Shown: positions 25,839 to 35,816, counted from the stretch's first letter. The stretch: DNA of 64,000 nucleotides from Aquiluna sp. (GCA_029241985.1 JAQWUU010000004.1:1-64000); one strand, 5' to 3'. Program-made: numbers and translations. The notes: generated by a model not told the origin, from the sequence alone.

Positions 25839-26732
25839 ATGAAGCCACTTGGAATTATTATCAACCCGGCAGCAAACAGGGGCAGGGCGAAAGTTGTTGG
25901 CGAAAAAGTGTTTGAGCACTTCGCCAAAGCCGGTGTCGCGGTTATTAATCTGTCAGCAAGCTCAAGTGCTGAGGCAGAAACTAAGGCAAACCAGCTAATT
26001 CAATCCCAAGAAATTTCAGCAGTTATTGCCGTTGGGGGAGACGGTACCAGCCAGCTCGGTGCAGGAATCGCCATACCAAATCAAATCCCGCTGGGTCTGA
26101 TTCCTGCAGGCTCAGGGAACGACCAGTTCAGACAGCTGAACATTGACCTCAAGGACATTGAGACTGCCTGTGACAACATCATTTCGTCGCTGGGAAACCC
26201 AAGGCGGGTTGATGCCATGAAGGTCTCGCTGGATAATCGCGAGCTTTGGTCACTTGGGTCAATTTCCGCGGGGTTCGATGCGCTGTGCGCAACGCGGGCG
26301 AATGATTTGAAATGGCCGAAGGGCCCAAACAGCTACATTGCCGCAATGTTGCTGGAGTTGCCAAGGTTCGAATCAATCGAATATCACCTGGACATAGACG
26401 GAGAAAAAAGGGTAGTCGATGCAATGTTATGCGGGGTTGCGAACGTGAAAAACTTCGGTGGCGGCATGATGATCTCCCCGGATTCGGACATCACAGACGG
26501 TGAGTTAGAGGTGTTTATCCTTCACAAAGTCACCAGGGCAAAACTACTTAGGATCTTTCCAACCGTTTATAAGGGAAACCACGTGAAGTTTTCGGAAATA
26601 GAAATCTTCAAAGCTCGGTCGATCAGGATTTCCAATGATCAGTTCCCAGTTACCTGTGATGGCGAGTTAGTTGGCAACGCTCCGTTTGCTGTAGAAGTGC
26701 ACCCGGGAGCGTGCCAGTTACTCAGCCAATAG
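25839..26732 (+). CDS. Diacylglycerol kinase-family lipid kinase (DagK/YegS)
   Basis: This is a protein of about 297 residues with the lipid-kinase catalytic signature VGGDGTSQLGAG at about residues 66-77 and AGSGNDQFRQL at about 90-100. The C-terminal beta domain follows. It probably phosphorylates diacylglycerol to recycle it into phospholipid synthesis, though sphingosine- or phosphatidylinositol-type substrates exist in the family. AGGAA six bases before ATG 25839 favours this start over the in-frame GTG at 25833. Confidence 0.92.
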   Translation: MKPLGIIINPAANRGRAKVVGEKVFEHFAKAGVAVINLSASSSAEAETKANQLIQSQEISAVIAVGGDGTSQLGAGIAIPNQIPLGLIPAGSGNDQFRQLNIDLKDIETACDNIISSLGNPRRVDAMKVSLDNRELWSLGSISAGFDALCATRANDLKWPKGPNSYIAAMLLELPRFESIEYHLDIDGEKRVVDAMLCGVANVKNFGGGMMISPDSDITDGELEVFILHKVTRAKLLRIFPTVYKGNHVKFSEIEIFKARSIRISNDQFPVTCDGELVGNAPFAVEVHPGACQLLSQ

Positions 26733-26777
26733 ATTGCTAAGCCATCTGATTTATGGCAGACTTCTCGAGTTGCAAGC

Positions 26778-26850
26778 GGCTCCATCGTTTAGCGGCCTAG
26801 GACGCTGCCCTCTCACGGCAGTAGCGCGGGTTCAAATCCCGCTGGAGTCA
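26778..26850 (+). tRNA. tRNA-Glu (anticodon CTC)
   Basis: The acceptor stem GGCTCCA/TGGAGTC, the anticodon stem CTGCC/GGCAG with loop CTCTCAC and the T-arm with TTCAAAT fold normally. The anticodon CTC reads GAG. The discriminator is A and, unlike the tRNA-Lys and tRNA-Gln genes here, no CCA is encoded (CAA follows), so CCA must be added enzymatically. Confidence 0.95.
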
Positions 26851-26856
26851 CAAAAC

Positions 26857-26894
26857 CTCGCTCTCATAAATCTACTTTGAGAGCGAGTTTTTTT
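26857..26894 (+). terminator. Intrinsic terminator after tRNA-Glu
   Basis: A 10-bp stem CTCGCTCTCA/TGAGAGCGAG (26857-26866 with 26878-26887) with an 11-base loop is followed by seven T. It lies between tRNA-Glu and the convergent MFS gene, whose stop overlaps the T-run. Confidence 0.9.
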
Positions 26895-28131
26895 ATCCCC
26901 GCCAGCGTGCTGAGTAGCTCGTGGCCAAGGTGATAAATACCACCGGAATCAGCGCTGCGGCATTTAGACCACCGAAAGTGAAAAGCGTCAGTATGGAGCC
27001 AGCGACTGCACCTCCGAAAGCACCCGAAAGGTTCATGAGTGAGTCGCTGAAACCCTGCACTTTGCTTCTTTCGCCTGTGCCCAAAGTTTCGCTGAGCAGC
27101 GCAGACGCTGCCACCGTTGATGCAGACCATCCAAGACCGAGCAGGAACAGACCGACCAGCACCGCGTAAAAGTTGAACTGCATAAATCCCGAGACTGCCA
27201 GGGAAATCAAATAGATCAGCTGACCGGCGACAATGATTTTGACGGCGCCAAATTTGTCTGTGAGCAATCCAAAGACAGGTGCCAACGCATACATTCCAGC
27301 AATGTGTAACGAGATCGTGAAACCAACCTCTGCTAACGAGTGTCCCTCGGCGCTCAGGTGTGCTGGCGTCATGGACATCACTGACACCATGACCATGTGG
27401 CTAAGTGCAATTGTCAGCACAGCGTAACCGGCCAGAGGAAAAGCTTTCACCACGCCAATGGCATCTTTCATGCTCGCGTTTTTTCTATTTGGGTTCAAAC
27501 CAGCAATGTCTCGAGCCACAATCAGCGGATCTGGCTTCAGCCCAAACCAAAAAACCAGCGTTGAGCTGAGTTGCGCAGCAATTGTAAAGAGGAAGGGCCC
27601 TGACAGGTGTGGCATCCCTAGCCACAGCCCCAGACTTTCGCCTGGAGCAATGAGGTTTGGCCCAATCACTGCACCGAGCGTGGTAGCCCAAACAACCAAA
27701 GACAAGTCCTTGCCCTTTGGTTTGCCTGTTGGAATGTCCGCTGCCGCAAATCTTGCCTGTAGGGAAACCGCAGAGCCTGCCCCAAGCAACAACAGAGCAA
27801 TGATTTCAATTGGAAACGACTGAGCGTAGGTGGCCAGAATCATGCCAAGCGCGCCGAGAATGGCTAGAAATGCTCCAAAACCAAGGGCAACCCTGCGACC
27901 ACGCCTAAATGCCAAATTTGCAAGTGGGATAGCTGCTGCGGCAGATCCGAGTGTGCTCAGCGTGGCTGCGGCGCCTGACCAAGCTGTGGTTCCAGAAAGC
28001 TCAACTGCGAGCAGTGCACCAACCGAAAGTGTTGCTCCCAAACCAAAGCCACCCAGGGCTTGACCGAGAGAGAGAACCTTTACGATGCGCTTTTGGAGGG
28101 CTTCTAACTGCTGCTGCGTAAACTCACTCAC
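26893..28131 (-). CDS. MFS transporter
   Basis: This 412-residue, twelve-helix carrier has the DHA1-like layout: a gene half of about 195 residues, a loop around residues 200-220 (DPLIVARDIAGLNPNRKN), and a second half with FGLLTDKFGAVK as the second motif-A copy. The ligand is unknown. The start is GTG at 28131 with TAGTCT exactly six bases upstream and no ribosome-binding site, so it is probably leaderless. It diverges from leuC. Confidence 0.85.
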   Translation of the reverse strand: MSEFTQQQLEALQKRIVKVLSLGQALGGFGLGATLSVGALLAVELSGTTAWSGAAATLSTLGSAAAAIPLANLAFRRGRRVALGFGAFLAILGALGMILATYAQSFPIEIIALLLLGAGSAVSLQARFAAADIPTGKPKGKDLSLVVWATTLGAVIGPNLIAPGESLGLWLGMPHLSGPFLFTIAAQLSSTLVFWFGLKPDPLIVARDIAGLNPNRKNASMKDAIGVVKAFPLAGYAVLTIALSHMVMVSVMSMTPAHLSAEGHSLAEVGFTISLHIAGMYALAPVFGLLTDKFGAVKIIVAGQLIYLISLAVSGFMQFNFYAVLVGLFLLGLGWSASTVAASALLSETLGTGERSKVQGFSDSLMNLSGAFGGAVAGSILTLFTFGGLNAAALIPVVFITLATSYSARWRG

Positions 28132-28137
28132 TCAGCA

Positions 28138-28143
28138 AGACTA
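28138..28143 (-). promoter_or_regulatory. Predicted -10 box of leaderless MFS transcript
   Basis: TAGTCT on the minus strand ends six bases before the GTG of the MFS gene. It shares the 59-bp gap with the leuC promoter region. Confidence 0.45.
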
Positions 28144-28190
28144 ATGGTTTGGGATAAAGTAGGGGCTTACGCAAACGCGAGGTGAAATAG

Positions 28191-29606
28191 ATGTCCAATA
28201 AGCCTTTGACACTGGCAGAGAAGCTCTGGCGGGACCACCTGGTCCTCAAGGGCGAGAACGGCGCACCTGACCTTCTCTACATCGACCTCCACTTAATCCA
28301 TGAGGTAACCAGCCCACAGGCCTTTGACGGCCTTCGCTTGGCTGGCAGGGGAGTCAGGCGTAAAGACCTGACGATCGCAACTGAAGACCACAACACTCCG
28401 ACTGAGAACATTCACCTGCCCATTGCAGACCCAACTTCAAGGGCTCAGGTTCAAGCACTTAGGGACAACACTGCGGAGTATGGAGTTCGTATTCACTCTC
28501 TGGGGGATGACAACCAGGGCATCGTTCACGTGGTTGGTCCTCAACTGGGCCTGACAATGCCAGGCCTCACTGTCGTTTGCGGTGACTCTCATACCTCCAC
28601 CCATGGAGCTTTTGGAGCTTTGGCAATGGGAATTGGAACCAGTGAGGTGGAGCACGTACTTGCAACGCAGACACTGCCACTGCAGCCATTCAAAACTATG
28701 GCCATAAACGTGGAGGGCACTCTTCGAAAAGGTGTTAGTGCAAAGGACATCATCCTGGCGGTAATTGCAAAAATCTCAACGGGCGGCGGCCAGGGTTACG
28801 TCCTGGAGTACCGCGGCAGTGCCATCAGGGCTCTTTCGATGGAAGGCCGAATGACTATTTGCAACATGTCGATCGAAGCTGGCGCGAGGGCGGGAATTGT
28901 TGCTCCTGATCAGATCACGTTTGACTATCTGAAGGGTCGCCCGCATGCCCCAGAGGGGGATGACTGGGATCAAGCCCTCAAAGACTGGGCAGAACTGAAA
29001 ACCGATGAGGATGCGGTTTTTGACGCCGAGGTCTTCATCGACGCTGACACACTGGATCCATTCGTGACTTGGGGAACCAACCCCGGTCAAGGTGTGTCCC
29101 TGATGGACAGCATCCCCGACCCTGAAAGCTTCACGGATCCTTCCCAGAAGGCCGCCGCGTTGCGCGCGCTTGAATACATGGACCTCAAGGCCGGCACCAA
29201 AATGAAAGACATCGCGGTCGACACTGTTTTCTTGGGCTCCTGCACAAATGCCAGGATCGAAGATCTTCGAGTTGCAGCTGAAATTCTCAAGGGTCAGAAG
29301 ATGGCTCCAGGGATACGCATGCTGGTTGTTCCAGGCTCTCACAAAGTTCGCCTGCAGGCTGAGGAGGAGGGCCTCGATCAAGTCTTTAAGGATTTCGGAG
29401 CCGATTGGCGCTTTGCGGGTTGCTCGATGTGCTTGGGAATGAACCCGGACCAGTTGGCACCGGGGGAGCGAGCAGCTTCAACTTCCAACCGAAACTTTGA
29501 AGGGCGCCAAGGAAAGGGTGCTAGAACGCATCTTGTTTCCCCAATGGTTGCAGCTGCAACCGCGATTAGGGGCACGCTTTCGGCTCCTGCAGATCTGGAG
29601 CTCTAA
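28191..29606 (+). CDS. leuC: 3-isopropylmalate dehydratase, large subunit
   Basis: This 471-residue aconitase-superfamily subunit is for leucine synthesis. The [4Fe-4S] ligands are in [13 protein letters not shown] (about residues 346-358) and [14 protein letters not shown] (about 407-420). [14 protein letters not shown] near the N-terminus and [32 protein letters not shown] are family signatures. GAGGTGA about six bases before the ATG is the ribosome-binding site. The stop overlaps the leuD start as TAATG, fitting the LeuCD heterodimer. Confidence 0.98.
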   Translation: MSNKPLTLAEKLWRDHLVLKGENGAPDLLYIDLHLIHEVTSPQAFDGLRLAGRGVRRKDLTIATEDHNTPTENIHLPIADPTSRAQVQALRDNTAEYGVRIHSLGDDNQGIVHVVGPQLGLTMPGLTVVCGDSHTSTHGAFGALAMGIGTSEVEHVLATQTLPLQPFKTMAINVEGTLRKGVSAKDIILAVIAKISTGGGQGYVLEYRGSAIRALSMEGRMTICNMSIEAGARAGIVAPDQITFDYLKGRPHAPEGDDWDQALKDWAELKTDEDAVFDAEVFIDADTLDPFVTWGTNPGQGVSLMDSIPDPESFTDPSQKAAALRALEYMDLKAGTKMKDIAVDTVFLGSCTNARIEDLRVAAEILKGQKMAPGIRMLVVPGSHKVRLQAEEEGLDQVFKDFGADWRFAGCSMCLGMNPDQLAPGERAASTSNRNFEGRQGKGARTHLVSPMVAAATAIRGTLSAPADLEL

Positions 29607-30208
29607 TGGAAAAGATCAGTCAATTCAAGGGGCTGGCAGTCCCGTTGAAGATTAGCAATGTTGATACAGATCAAATTATCCCCGCAGTTTTCTTGAAGAG
29701 AATCACTAAGACTGGATTTGAGGATGGGCTGTTTGCAAACTGGCGTCAAAATCCAGATTTTGTTCTGAATGAGCCGAGGTATCAAGGTGGTCAAGTTCTT
29801 ATTGCCGGCTCCGACTTTGGGACAGGATCTTCCCGAGAGCATGCTGTTTGGGCCCTGAGGGATTATGGCTTCAAGGCAGTGTTTAGCTCTAAGTTTGCAG
29901 ATATCTTCTTGGGAAACGCTGGAAAGCAGGGACTTGTCGCCGGTGTAATTAGTGAGGTCGACACGGAGCGAATCTGGGCTTTCATTGATGAGAACCTAGG
30001 CGCTGAGGTTGAGGTTGATTTACCAAGCCAGGAAATCAGAGTCGGTGACATGGTAATCCCATTTTCCGTCGACGAATACACTAAGTGGCGGCTAACAGAA
30101 GGCCTGGATGACATTGGCATCACTCTTCAAAATGAGGCCGCTATCTCGGACTACGAGGCCAAACGAGAGTCTTGGAAACCCAAGACTTTACCAGCCAGAG
30201 GAGTTTGA
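29606..30208 (+). CDS. leuD: 3-isopropylmalate dehydratase, small subunit
   Basis: This 200-residue swivel-domain partner of LeuC has the signature [22 protein letters not shown] at about residues 74-95 and an N-terminal [15 protein letters not shown]. Its length is normal for the family. It begins on the last base of leuC and ends directly before the TTG start of murA, so leuC, leuD and murA are probably on one transcript. Confidence 0.97.
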   Translation: MEKISQFKGLAVPLKISNVDTDQIIPAVFLKRITKTGFEDGLFANWRQNPDFVLNEPRYQGGQVLIAGSDFGTGSSREHAVWALRDYGFKAVFSSKFADIFLGNAGKQGLVAGVISEVDTERIWAFIDENLGAEVEVDLPSQEIRVGDMVIPFSVDEYTKWRLTEGLDDIGITLQNEAAISDYEAKRESWKPKTLPARGV

Positions 30209-31525
30209 TTGAGCCTGATAAAGATTGAAGGCGGCAAGCCCCTAAGAGGGCGAGTTGAACTTAAGGGTGCAAAAAACCTAGTGACCAAGGCCATGGTCGC
30301 GTCGCTATTGGGCGAGACTCCTTCTACGTTGCTTGATGTGCCTCACATCTCGGACGTCGATGTAGTGCAGCGACTACTAAACCTTCACGGTGTCAACATC
30401 ACTCACGATGAAAAAACCGGTGACATGGTCCTCGACCCATCCAAGGTTGAGCAAGCGCACATGGTCGACATCGATGCCCATGCTGGATCTTCAAGAATTC
30501 CAATTCTCTTCTGTGGCCCACTGCTGCATAGGCTTGGCGAAGCTTTTATCCCTGGTCTTGGTGGCTGCGAAATTGGAGACCGCCCGGTTGATTTTCACTT
30601 TGATGTTCTTCGTCAATTTGGTGCTGTAATTGAGAAATTACCGACTGGGACAAGGTTGAGCGCTCCTGACGGACTGGTGGCGGCAAAGATAAACCTCCCT
30701 TACCCATCGGTTGGAGCGACCGAGCAGGTCCTCCTTTCGGCGACCACAGCCAAGGGGCTCACTGAACTTCGCGGCGCGGCTATCGAGCCGGAAATAATCG
30801 ACCTAATCGCAATCCTGCAAAAAATGGGAGCGATTATTTCTGTCGACACCGATCGAGTGATTCGCATCGAGGGAGTGAAGCAACTAAAGGGCTTCACTCA
30901 CAAGGCCCTTTTTGATAGAAATGAAGCGGCATCATGGGCAGCTGCGGCGCTTGCAACCAAAGGGGACATCTTCGTCGGAGGAGCCAAACAGGTTGAGATG
31001 ATGACCTTTTTGAACACTTTCAGAAAAGTGGGTGGCGAGTTCGATATCGAACCAGCCGGCATTCGCTTTTTTCACCCAGGGTCTGAGTTGCAGCCGGTAG
31101 TGATTGAGACAGACGTTCACCCCGGCTTCATGACTGATTGGCAGCAGCCACTGGTTGTAGCTCTCACGCAGGCCAAGGGTATTTCCATCGTCCATGAAAC
31201 CGTTTATGAGAACCGATTTGGCTTCACTGAAGCACTCAACAAGATGGGTGCCAACATCCAGATCTACCGGGAATGCCTAGGAGGCAACCCTTGTCGATTT
31301 GGTCAGCGAAACTTCAACCACTCAGCTGTGATTTCCGGCCCAACTCCATTGCGTGGAGCAGATATCAGAGTGCCGGATCTCAGGGGTGGCTTCTCGCACA
31401 TTGTTGCCGCGTTGGCCGCTGAGGGCACGTCCAATGTTTCAAATGTGCAGCTGATCTCCCGTGGTTACGAGAGGTTTATAGACAAGCTGCAGGTTCTTGG
31501 GGCCGACTTCAGCGTTGAAGGGTAG
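30209..31525 (+). CDS. murA: UDP-N-acetylglucosamine 1-carboxyvinyltransferase
   Basis: This 438-residue EPSP-synthase-fold enzyme commits UDP-GlcNAc to peptidoglycan with phosphoenolpyruvate. Lys22-Asn23 in GAKNLVTKA bind substrate. The catalytic loop cysteine is present (Cys120 in GLGGCEIGDRPVDFH), so the enzyme has the fosfomycin-target residue rather than the Asp found in mycobacteria. The start is TTG immediately after the leuD stop. Confidence 0.96.
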   Translation: MSLIKIEGGKPLRGRVELKGAKNLVTKAMVASLLGETPSTLLDVPHISDVDVVQRLLNLHGVNITHDEKTGDMVLDPSKVEQAHMVDIDAHAGSSRIPILFCGPLLHRLGEAFIPGLGGCEIGDRPVDFHFDVLRQFGAVIEKLPTGTRLSAPDGLVAAKINLPYPSVGATEQVLLSATTAKGLTELRGAAIEPEIIDLIAILQKMGAIISVDTDRVIRIEGVKQLKGFTHKALFDRNEAASWAAAALATKGDIFVGGAKQVEMMTFLNTFRKVGGEFDIEPAGIRFFHPGSELQPVVIETDVHPGFMTDWQQPLVVALTQAKGISIVHETVYENRFGFTEALNKMGANIQIYRECLGGNPCRFGQRNFNHSAVISGPTPLRGADIRVPDLRGGFSHIVAALAAEGTSNVSNVQLISRGYERFIDKLQVLGADFSVEG

Positions 31526-31527
31526 GC

Positions 31528-32292
31528 ATGACAAAAGGTAACGAGGCATTACCGAAAAAAGAGTCCAACTGGGCTTTTCGCATAATAGCAGGCGTTCTGG
31601 CTCCAATCATTCGGCTGCTTTATAACGTCAAGACAACTGGCCTCGAGAACTTGCCCAAAGGTGGTTACATCATCGTCGGCAACCATGTCAGCTATCTTGA
31701 CCCTTTTGCTTTTGCTTACTCCGTGTACATTCACATGAAGCGGGTGCCACACTACTTGGCAAAAGAGTCACTCTTCAGGATTCCCATAATCGGAAAGATC
31801 CTCCCCAAGGTCGGTCAGATTCCGGTTTACCGAGCTGGAAAATCAAACCAGGAACCGCTGCGGGAGGCAAAAAAGTATCTTGCCGCAGGTCAAGTCATGG
31901 TTATTTTCCCTGAGGGAACTCTTACCAGAGACCCAAACCTGTGGCCAATGCGTGGCAAAGGTGGTGCAATTAGGCTCGCCATCGAGCTCGGCCTCCCTGT
32001 TGTTCCAGCAGCTCATTGGGGTGTCGAGAAAGTACTTGGTAATTATTCAAAAAAGTTCAGACCGAACCCCTTTCACACCGTCAACGTGAAAATAGGTAAA
32101 CCGATGAATTTCGATCACTTGAATAAAGACGGCCTTACCAGCCAGGAGTTATTTGATGCGACTGACAGCATCATGAAAGAAGTTGCCAAACTTGTAGGTG
32201 AAATGCGTGGGCTGAAGCCGCCGACCACGCTTTGGGACCCAACCAATAATGGCCAAACCGAAACCGGTAATTTTAGAAAAGACGAAAAGTGA
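31528..32292 (+). CDS. plsC: 1-acyl-sn-glycerol-3-phosphate acyltransferase
   Basis: This is a 254-residue membrane-associated acyltransferase. Motif I NHVSYLDPF holds the His-Asp pair (about residues 52-60) and motif III FPEGT lies at about 130-134. A hydrophobic N-terminal helix (IIAGVLAPIIRLLY) anchors it. It probably makes phosphatidic acid. The C-terminal tail is Asn/Thr-rich and its stop overlaps the GTG of gpsA, linking it to glycerol-3-phosphate supply. Confidence 0.92.
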   Translation: MTKGNEALPKKESNWAFRIIAGVLAPIIRLLYNVKTTGLENLPKGGYIIVGNHVSYLDPFAFAYSVYIHMKRVPHYLAKESLFRIPIIGKILPKVGQIPVYRAGKSNQEPLREAKKYLAAGQVMVIFPEGTLTRDPNLWPMRGKGGAIRLAIELGLPVVPAAHWGVEKVLGNYSKKFRPNPFHTVNVKIGKPMNFDHLNKDGLTSQELFDATDSIMKEVAKLVGEMRGLKPPTTLWDPTNNGQTETGNFRKDEK

Positions 32293-33287
32293 AAATTGCA
32301 GTCATGGGAGCCGGAAGCTGGGGCACAACTGTTGCCAAGGTAATAGCTGATGGTGGTAACGAGGTCTTGTTATGGTCAAGGCGTGACGAGCTTGCGACCG
32401 AAATCAACGAATCATCAAGGAACGGCGATTACCTTCCCGGGATTGATTTGCCGAGGAGCCTAAAAGCGACCTCATCACTTGAGCACGCTCTGGAAGGGGC
32501 AGCCCAGGTATACATTGCAATTCCCTCGCAGACTCTAAGAGAGACGCTAGTTGGCTGGAAGAGCCACATCCCGAAGGACGCAACTGTTATTAGCCTGATG
32601 AAGGGTCTGGAGCAGGAATCGGGTGCTCGAATGAGTGAAGTGATTCATCAGGCCACTGGGCTACCAATGAATCAAATAGCAGTCCTGTCGGGTCCAAACC
32701 TTGCTCTTGAAATAGCGAGACAGGACCCCGCTGCAGCCGTTTGCGCCTCAGAGGACACTGATCGTGCTGCCGAGGTCGCCAGAACATGTTCAAATGACTA
32801 CTTCACAGTTTTCGCAAGCCAGGACATCATTGGAACGGAACTCGGTGGTGTCCTTAAGAATCTAATCGCGGTCGCAATAGGGATCGTGAGCGGCCTCGGG
32901 TATGGCCAGAACACCAAAGCCTCGATCATGACCCGTGGGCTAACAGAGATTACGAACTTTGCAATAAAACACGGAGCGAGACGTCGAACCATGTTTGGTC
33001 TTGCCGGGCTCGGTGACTTGATTGCGACCAGCGAATCGAACCTCTCGAGAAACTTTCGTGCGGGAGAAATGCTTGGCAAGGGCTATAGCAAGCCAGAGGT
33101 ACTTCGTCGAATGCACCAAACTGCTGAGGGCCTGAGCTCTGTGCGACCGGTGTTGGAAATTGCGGGTCGGTTAGATATTGACATGCCGATTGTCACGCAA
33201 GTCAGTGACGTCTTGGAGGGGCGAATGTCTCCCAAGGACTTTGGCAAGCAGTTGAATTTGGCAGATGCCATTGAGATGGAGTACTAA
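32289..33287 (+). CDS. gpsA: Glycerol-3-phosphate dehydrogenase [NAD(P)+]
   Basis: This 332-residue enzyme reduces dihydroxyacetone phosphate to sn-glycerol-3-phosphate for phospholipids. The N-terminal Rossmann motif is VMGAGSWGTTVAKVIADGG. The catalytic lysine lies in GGVLKNLIAVAIGI, and GLAGLGDLIATSESNLSRNFRAG is diagnostic. The start is GTG overlapping the plsC stop. It ends with TAATG overlapping ddl. Confidence 0.97.
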   Translation: MKIAVMGAGSWGTTVAKVIADGGNEVLLWSRRDELATEINESSRNGDYLPGIDLPRSLKATSSLEHALEGAAQVYIAIPSQTLRETLVGWKSHIPKDATVISLMKGLEQESGARMSEVIHQATGLPMNQIAVLSGPNLALEIARQDPAAAVCASEDTDRAAEVARTCSNDYFTVFASQDIIGTELGGVLKNLIAVAIGIVSGLGYGQNTKASIMTRGLTEITNFAIKHGARRRTMFGLAGLGDLIATSESNLSRNFRAGEMLGKGYSKPEVLRRMHQTAEGLSSVRPVLEIAGRLDIDMPIVTQVSDVLEGRMSPKDFGKQLNLADAIEMEY

Positions 33288-34351
33288 TGCAGCGCATAGC
33301 TCTCATCTACGGTGGAGAATCAAGCGAACACTCGGTTTCCTGTGTGACTGCGGTTGGGGTGACTGCGGCAATTGATACCACCAAGTATCAAGTCATACAC
33401 GTTGGTATCACCAAGGGTGGCCGATTTGTGCTCGAGCCAGTGAATCCCGAATGGAAGTTGGCTGACCACCCCGCAGTGAGTGAGGATTCACCAGAGTTAC
33501 TGCTTCCTTTAGGTGGTGGCGAGCTCCGAATGGCTTCTGGTATCTCGCTTGGGAAAATAGACCTTGCCTTCCCTGTGCTCCACGGTCCAAATGGTGAAGA
33601 TGGTTCAATTCAGGGACTCCTACAGCTCTGCAAGATTCCATATGTCGGAAACGGAGTGATGGCTTCTGCGGTAGCGATGGACAAGGTTTTTGCTAAGGCC
33701 CTCTTTCGAGAAGCGGGCCTTGCTGTCGCAGACCAGGTAGTTGTATCGGCAGTCCAATGGCAAAACGACAGATCCCAAGCATTGAAAGCGGCACAGAAAA
33801 TCTGCAAACCAGATGCGTTCGTAAAGCCGTCAAGGTCTGGTTCATCGGTTGGCGTGAGCCTTGTGAAGACGGCCATGGAACTTGAGGCAGCTATCGAGCT
33901 GGCTCTTCAGCACGATTCAACGGCCCTAATTGAAGAGCGCATCAAGGGTCGCGAGATAGAGTGCAGCGTGCTCGAGCAAGAAAACGGTGAGCTAGAAGTT
34001 TCAGTTCCGGGGGAAATCGTGGTCACGGGTAGCGATTTTTACGACTACGAAGCAAAGTACTTGGGCTCTGGCGCAGAGCTAATCATTCCTGCAGCCATAA
34101 CGGACAGGGAAAAAGCGAGCCTTAGCAACGCGGCGATTGTGGCTTTTCGGGCACTTGGGTGCACTGGACTTGCCAGGACGGATTTCTTTTTGACTAAAAA
34201 AGGTTGGGTCATCACAGAGGTGAACACGATGCCAGGCTTCACGCCGATATCGATGTATCCCGCGCTATTCGAGGTCTCCGGAGTGAGCTACCAACTGCTA
34301 GTTGAACGACTAATTCAAAATGGGTTTCAACAGGGCATGAGGCAGAGCTAG
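33287..34351 (+). CDS. ddl: D-alanine--D-alanine ligase
   Basis: This is a 354-residue ATP-grasp ligase. N-terminal YGGESSEHSVSC (residues 7-18) is the substrate-binding signature. VKPSRSGSSVGVSLVK is the ATP-binding loop, and ARTDFFLTKKGWVITEVNTMPGFTPISMYP near residues 290-320 carries the metal-binding Asp, Glu and Asn. It makes the D-Ala-D-Ala terminus of the cell-wall stem peptide, fitting murA in the same gene run. Its stop interlocks with that of the DUF3515 gene. Confidence 0.97.
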   Translation: MQRIALIYGGESSEHSVSCVTAVGVTAAIDTTKYQVIHVGITKGGRFVLEPVNPEWKLADHPAVSEDSPELLLPLGGGELRMASGISLGKIDLAFPVLHGPNGEDGSIQGLLQLCKIPYVGNGVMASAVAMDKVFAKALFREAGLAVADQVVVSAVQWQNDRSQALKAAQKICKPDAFVKPSRSGSSVGVSLVKTAMELEAAIELALQHDSTALIEERIKGREIECSVLEQENGELEVSVPGEIVVTGSDFYDYEAKYLGSGAELIIPAAITDREKASLSNAAIVAFRALGCTGLARTDFFLTKKGWVITEVNTMPGFTPISMYPALFEVSGVSYQLLVERLIQNGFQQGMRQS

Positions 34352-34794
34352 TTGACTGAAGTTGTGCAGACCTTGGATTTGGGCAGAGGGCTCAACGCCT
34401 GAGCAAGTCCTTCCAGCGTGGTCACCCCGCTGGCATTTTCCGAATTGATTACAACCTCAACTGCCGGCGTGGTCGCATAGGAAATGAATCTGAAATTCGG
34501 AGCCGCGGATTCATCCACGAGCCAGTCTGTGCTGCCCGCAGTCACGCATGGCAAAGCAGAAACTTCAACTGGCTCGAGTCCACAGCGCAACAAAATTACC
34601 GCTGGATTACCCCAGGCCGCAGTCGCCTGGGCATTTGTATAGCGAATCTCGTGTTCCCCAAGAGTGGCGGGAAGCCGGACCATTACCTCAGCGCAAACTG
34701 GATTGTTCGCATCTTCCGCGGCTTCCAAGCTCACTGCCTGAACGCAACCAGAAAGTGAGAGGGCGGCAATCAGGGGGATTATCAAATTTCGCAT
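34348..34794 (-). CDS. DUF3515-family lipoprotein
   Basis: This is a 148-residue exported protein. A short signal peptide ends in the lipobox SLSGC with Cys17 as lipid-anchored residue. The mature part matches DUF3515 features (AAWGNPAVILLRCGLEPV, a conserved Trp-Gly-x-Pro stretch, and an internal cysteine pair). The family is actinobacterial, of unknown function, and habitually sits between ddl and thiL as here. No ribosome-binding site is seen; TAGCCT lies seven bases before the ATG, indicating a leaderless transcript. Confidence 0.88.
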   Translation of the reverse strand: MRNLIIPLIAALSLSGCVQAVSLEAAEDANNPVCAEVMVRLPATLGEHEIRYTNAQATAAWGNPAVILLRCGLEPVEVSALPCVTAGSTDWLVDESAAPNFRFISYATTPAVEVVINSENASGVTTLEGLAQALSPLPKSKVCTTSVN

Positions 34795-34801
34795 TGAAAT
34801 A

Positions 34802-34811
34802 AGGCTAGCGT
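34802..34811. promoter_or_regulatory. Overlapping divergent -10 boxes for the DUF3515 gene and thiL
   Basis: On the minus strand TAGCCT (34802-34807) lies seven bases before the DUF3515 ATG. On the plus strand TAGCGT (34806-34811) lies six bases before the thiL GTG. The two boxes share bases 34806-34807 within the sequence CTAG, in a gap of only 23 bp, so polymerase could not open both at once. Confidence 0.5.
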
Positions 34812-34817
34812 TGGTCT

Positions 34818-35816
34818 GTGGAATATTTAGGCGAAAGCATCATTCAAATAGGTGAATCTGAGGCGCTTGCGCGCGCCCTGAGCGTCCTAAAGAGTGTGGA
34901 TAGCACTCTGGTTGGCTCGGGCGACGATGCGGCCGTGGTAGCGCTGACAGACCCGCGGGTGGTTATTACCACTGACACAATGATTGAAAACCATGATTTT
35001 CTTACCTCGTGGTCCTCCGGGTTTGATTTAGGCTTCAAAGCCGTAATGACAAATGTCGCAGATCTAGTGGCGATGGGTGCCAGCCCGCGTGCCCTCACTG
35101 TCGCACTGATTGTGACCAGGCAGACCAAACAAACTTGGCTCGAGGACTTCGCCAGAGGTCTTCAAGCGGCCTGCGATCTCATGGTGCCACCGGTTGAAGT
35201 CGTGGGCGGAGATCTTGCCTCGGGCAGTGAAATTGTCATCGCGGTAACCGCTCACGGTGATTTGGATGGTGCCTCACCAGTTCTCAGATCCACCGCGAAG
35301 CCGGGAGATCTTGTGGTTGTTGCCGGAACACTTGGTAAAGCCGCAGCAGGACTTGCGCTTCTAGATTTTCATGACCCGTCAGCAGCGGCAAGTTACCCCG
35401 AGTTGGTGAATGTCCAACTGCGCCCAACGCCAGACATTGCCCTTGGTCTTGAGATAGCAAAGTCGGCCACGGCAATGATGGATATTTCAGATGGTCTGTC
35501 GCTGGATGCCTCACGGCTTGCAAAACAATCCGGTGTTTCTATTAACCTGGAAAAGCGACTCCTCGAGGGTTATGCGGCAGTGTTAGAGCAGGCAGCGCAG
35601 TCGATTAATTCAAGATCGGGAACCCAGTTAGTGAGTGAATGGGACTGGGTTCTACACGGCGGAGAAGATCATTCATTCTTGGTCACCTTGCCGGAAGGCA
35701 CGAGTGTCCCAAGGGGCGCAAAAGTAATCGGCAAAGTCGCTTCCCTGAAGAGCCACTCTGTTTACTTGGACGCCGAGCCACTCTCAGCTAAAGGCTGGGA
35801 TTCGGTAGCAGGTTAG
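34818..35816 (+). CDS. thiL: Thiamine-monophosphate kinase
   Basis: This 332-residue kinase converts thiamine monophosphate to the active diphosphate. It has the PurM-like fold with metal-binding [12 protein letters not shown] (about residues 33-44), [20 protein letters not shown] (about 136-143) and [15 protein letters not shown] (about 222-236). The C-terminal [11 protein letters not shown] corresponds to the GGEDYELL motif. The start is GTG behind a leaderless promoter. The stop interlocks with dapD. Confidence 0.96.
   Translation: MEYLGESIIQIGESEALARALSVLKSVDSTLVGSGDDAAVVALTDPRVVITTDTMIENHDFLTSWSSGFDLGFKAVMTNVADLVAMGASPRALTVALIVTRQTKQTWLEDFARGLQAACDLMVPPVEVVGGDLASGSEIVIAVTAHGDLDGASPVLRSTAKPGDLVVVAGTLGKAAAGLALLDFHDPSAAASYPELVNVQLRPTPDIALGLEIAKSATAMMDISDGLSLDASRLAKQSGVSINLEKRLLEGYAAVLEQAAQSINSRSGTQLVSEWDWVLHGGEDHSFLVTLPEGTSVPRGAKVIGKVASLKSHSVYLDAEPLSAKGWDSVAG

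Noticed and set aside
28776-29381. 201-codon open frame antisense to leuC
   Set aside because: It is a shadow of a well-supported gene, with no ribosome-binding site or family features.
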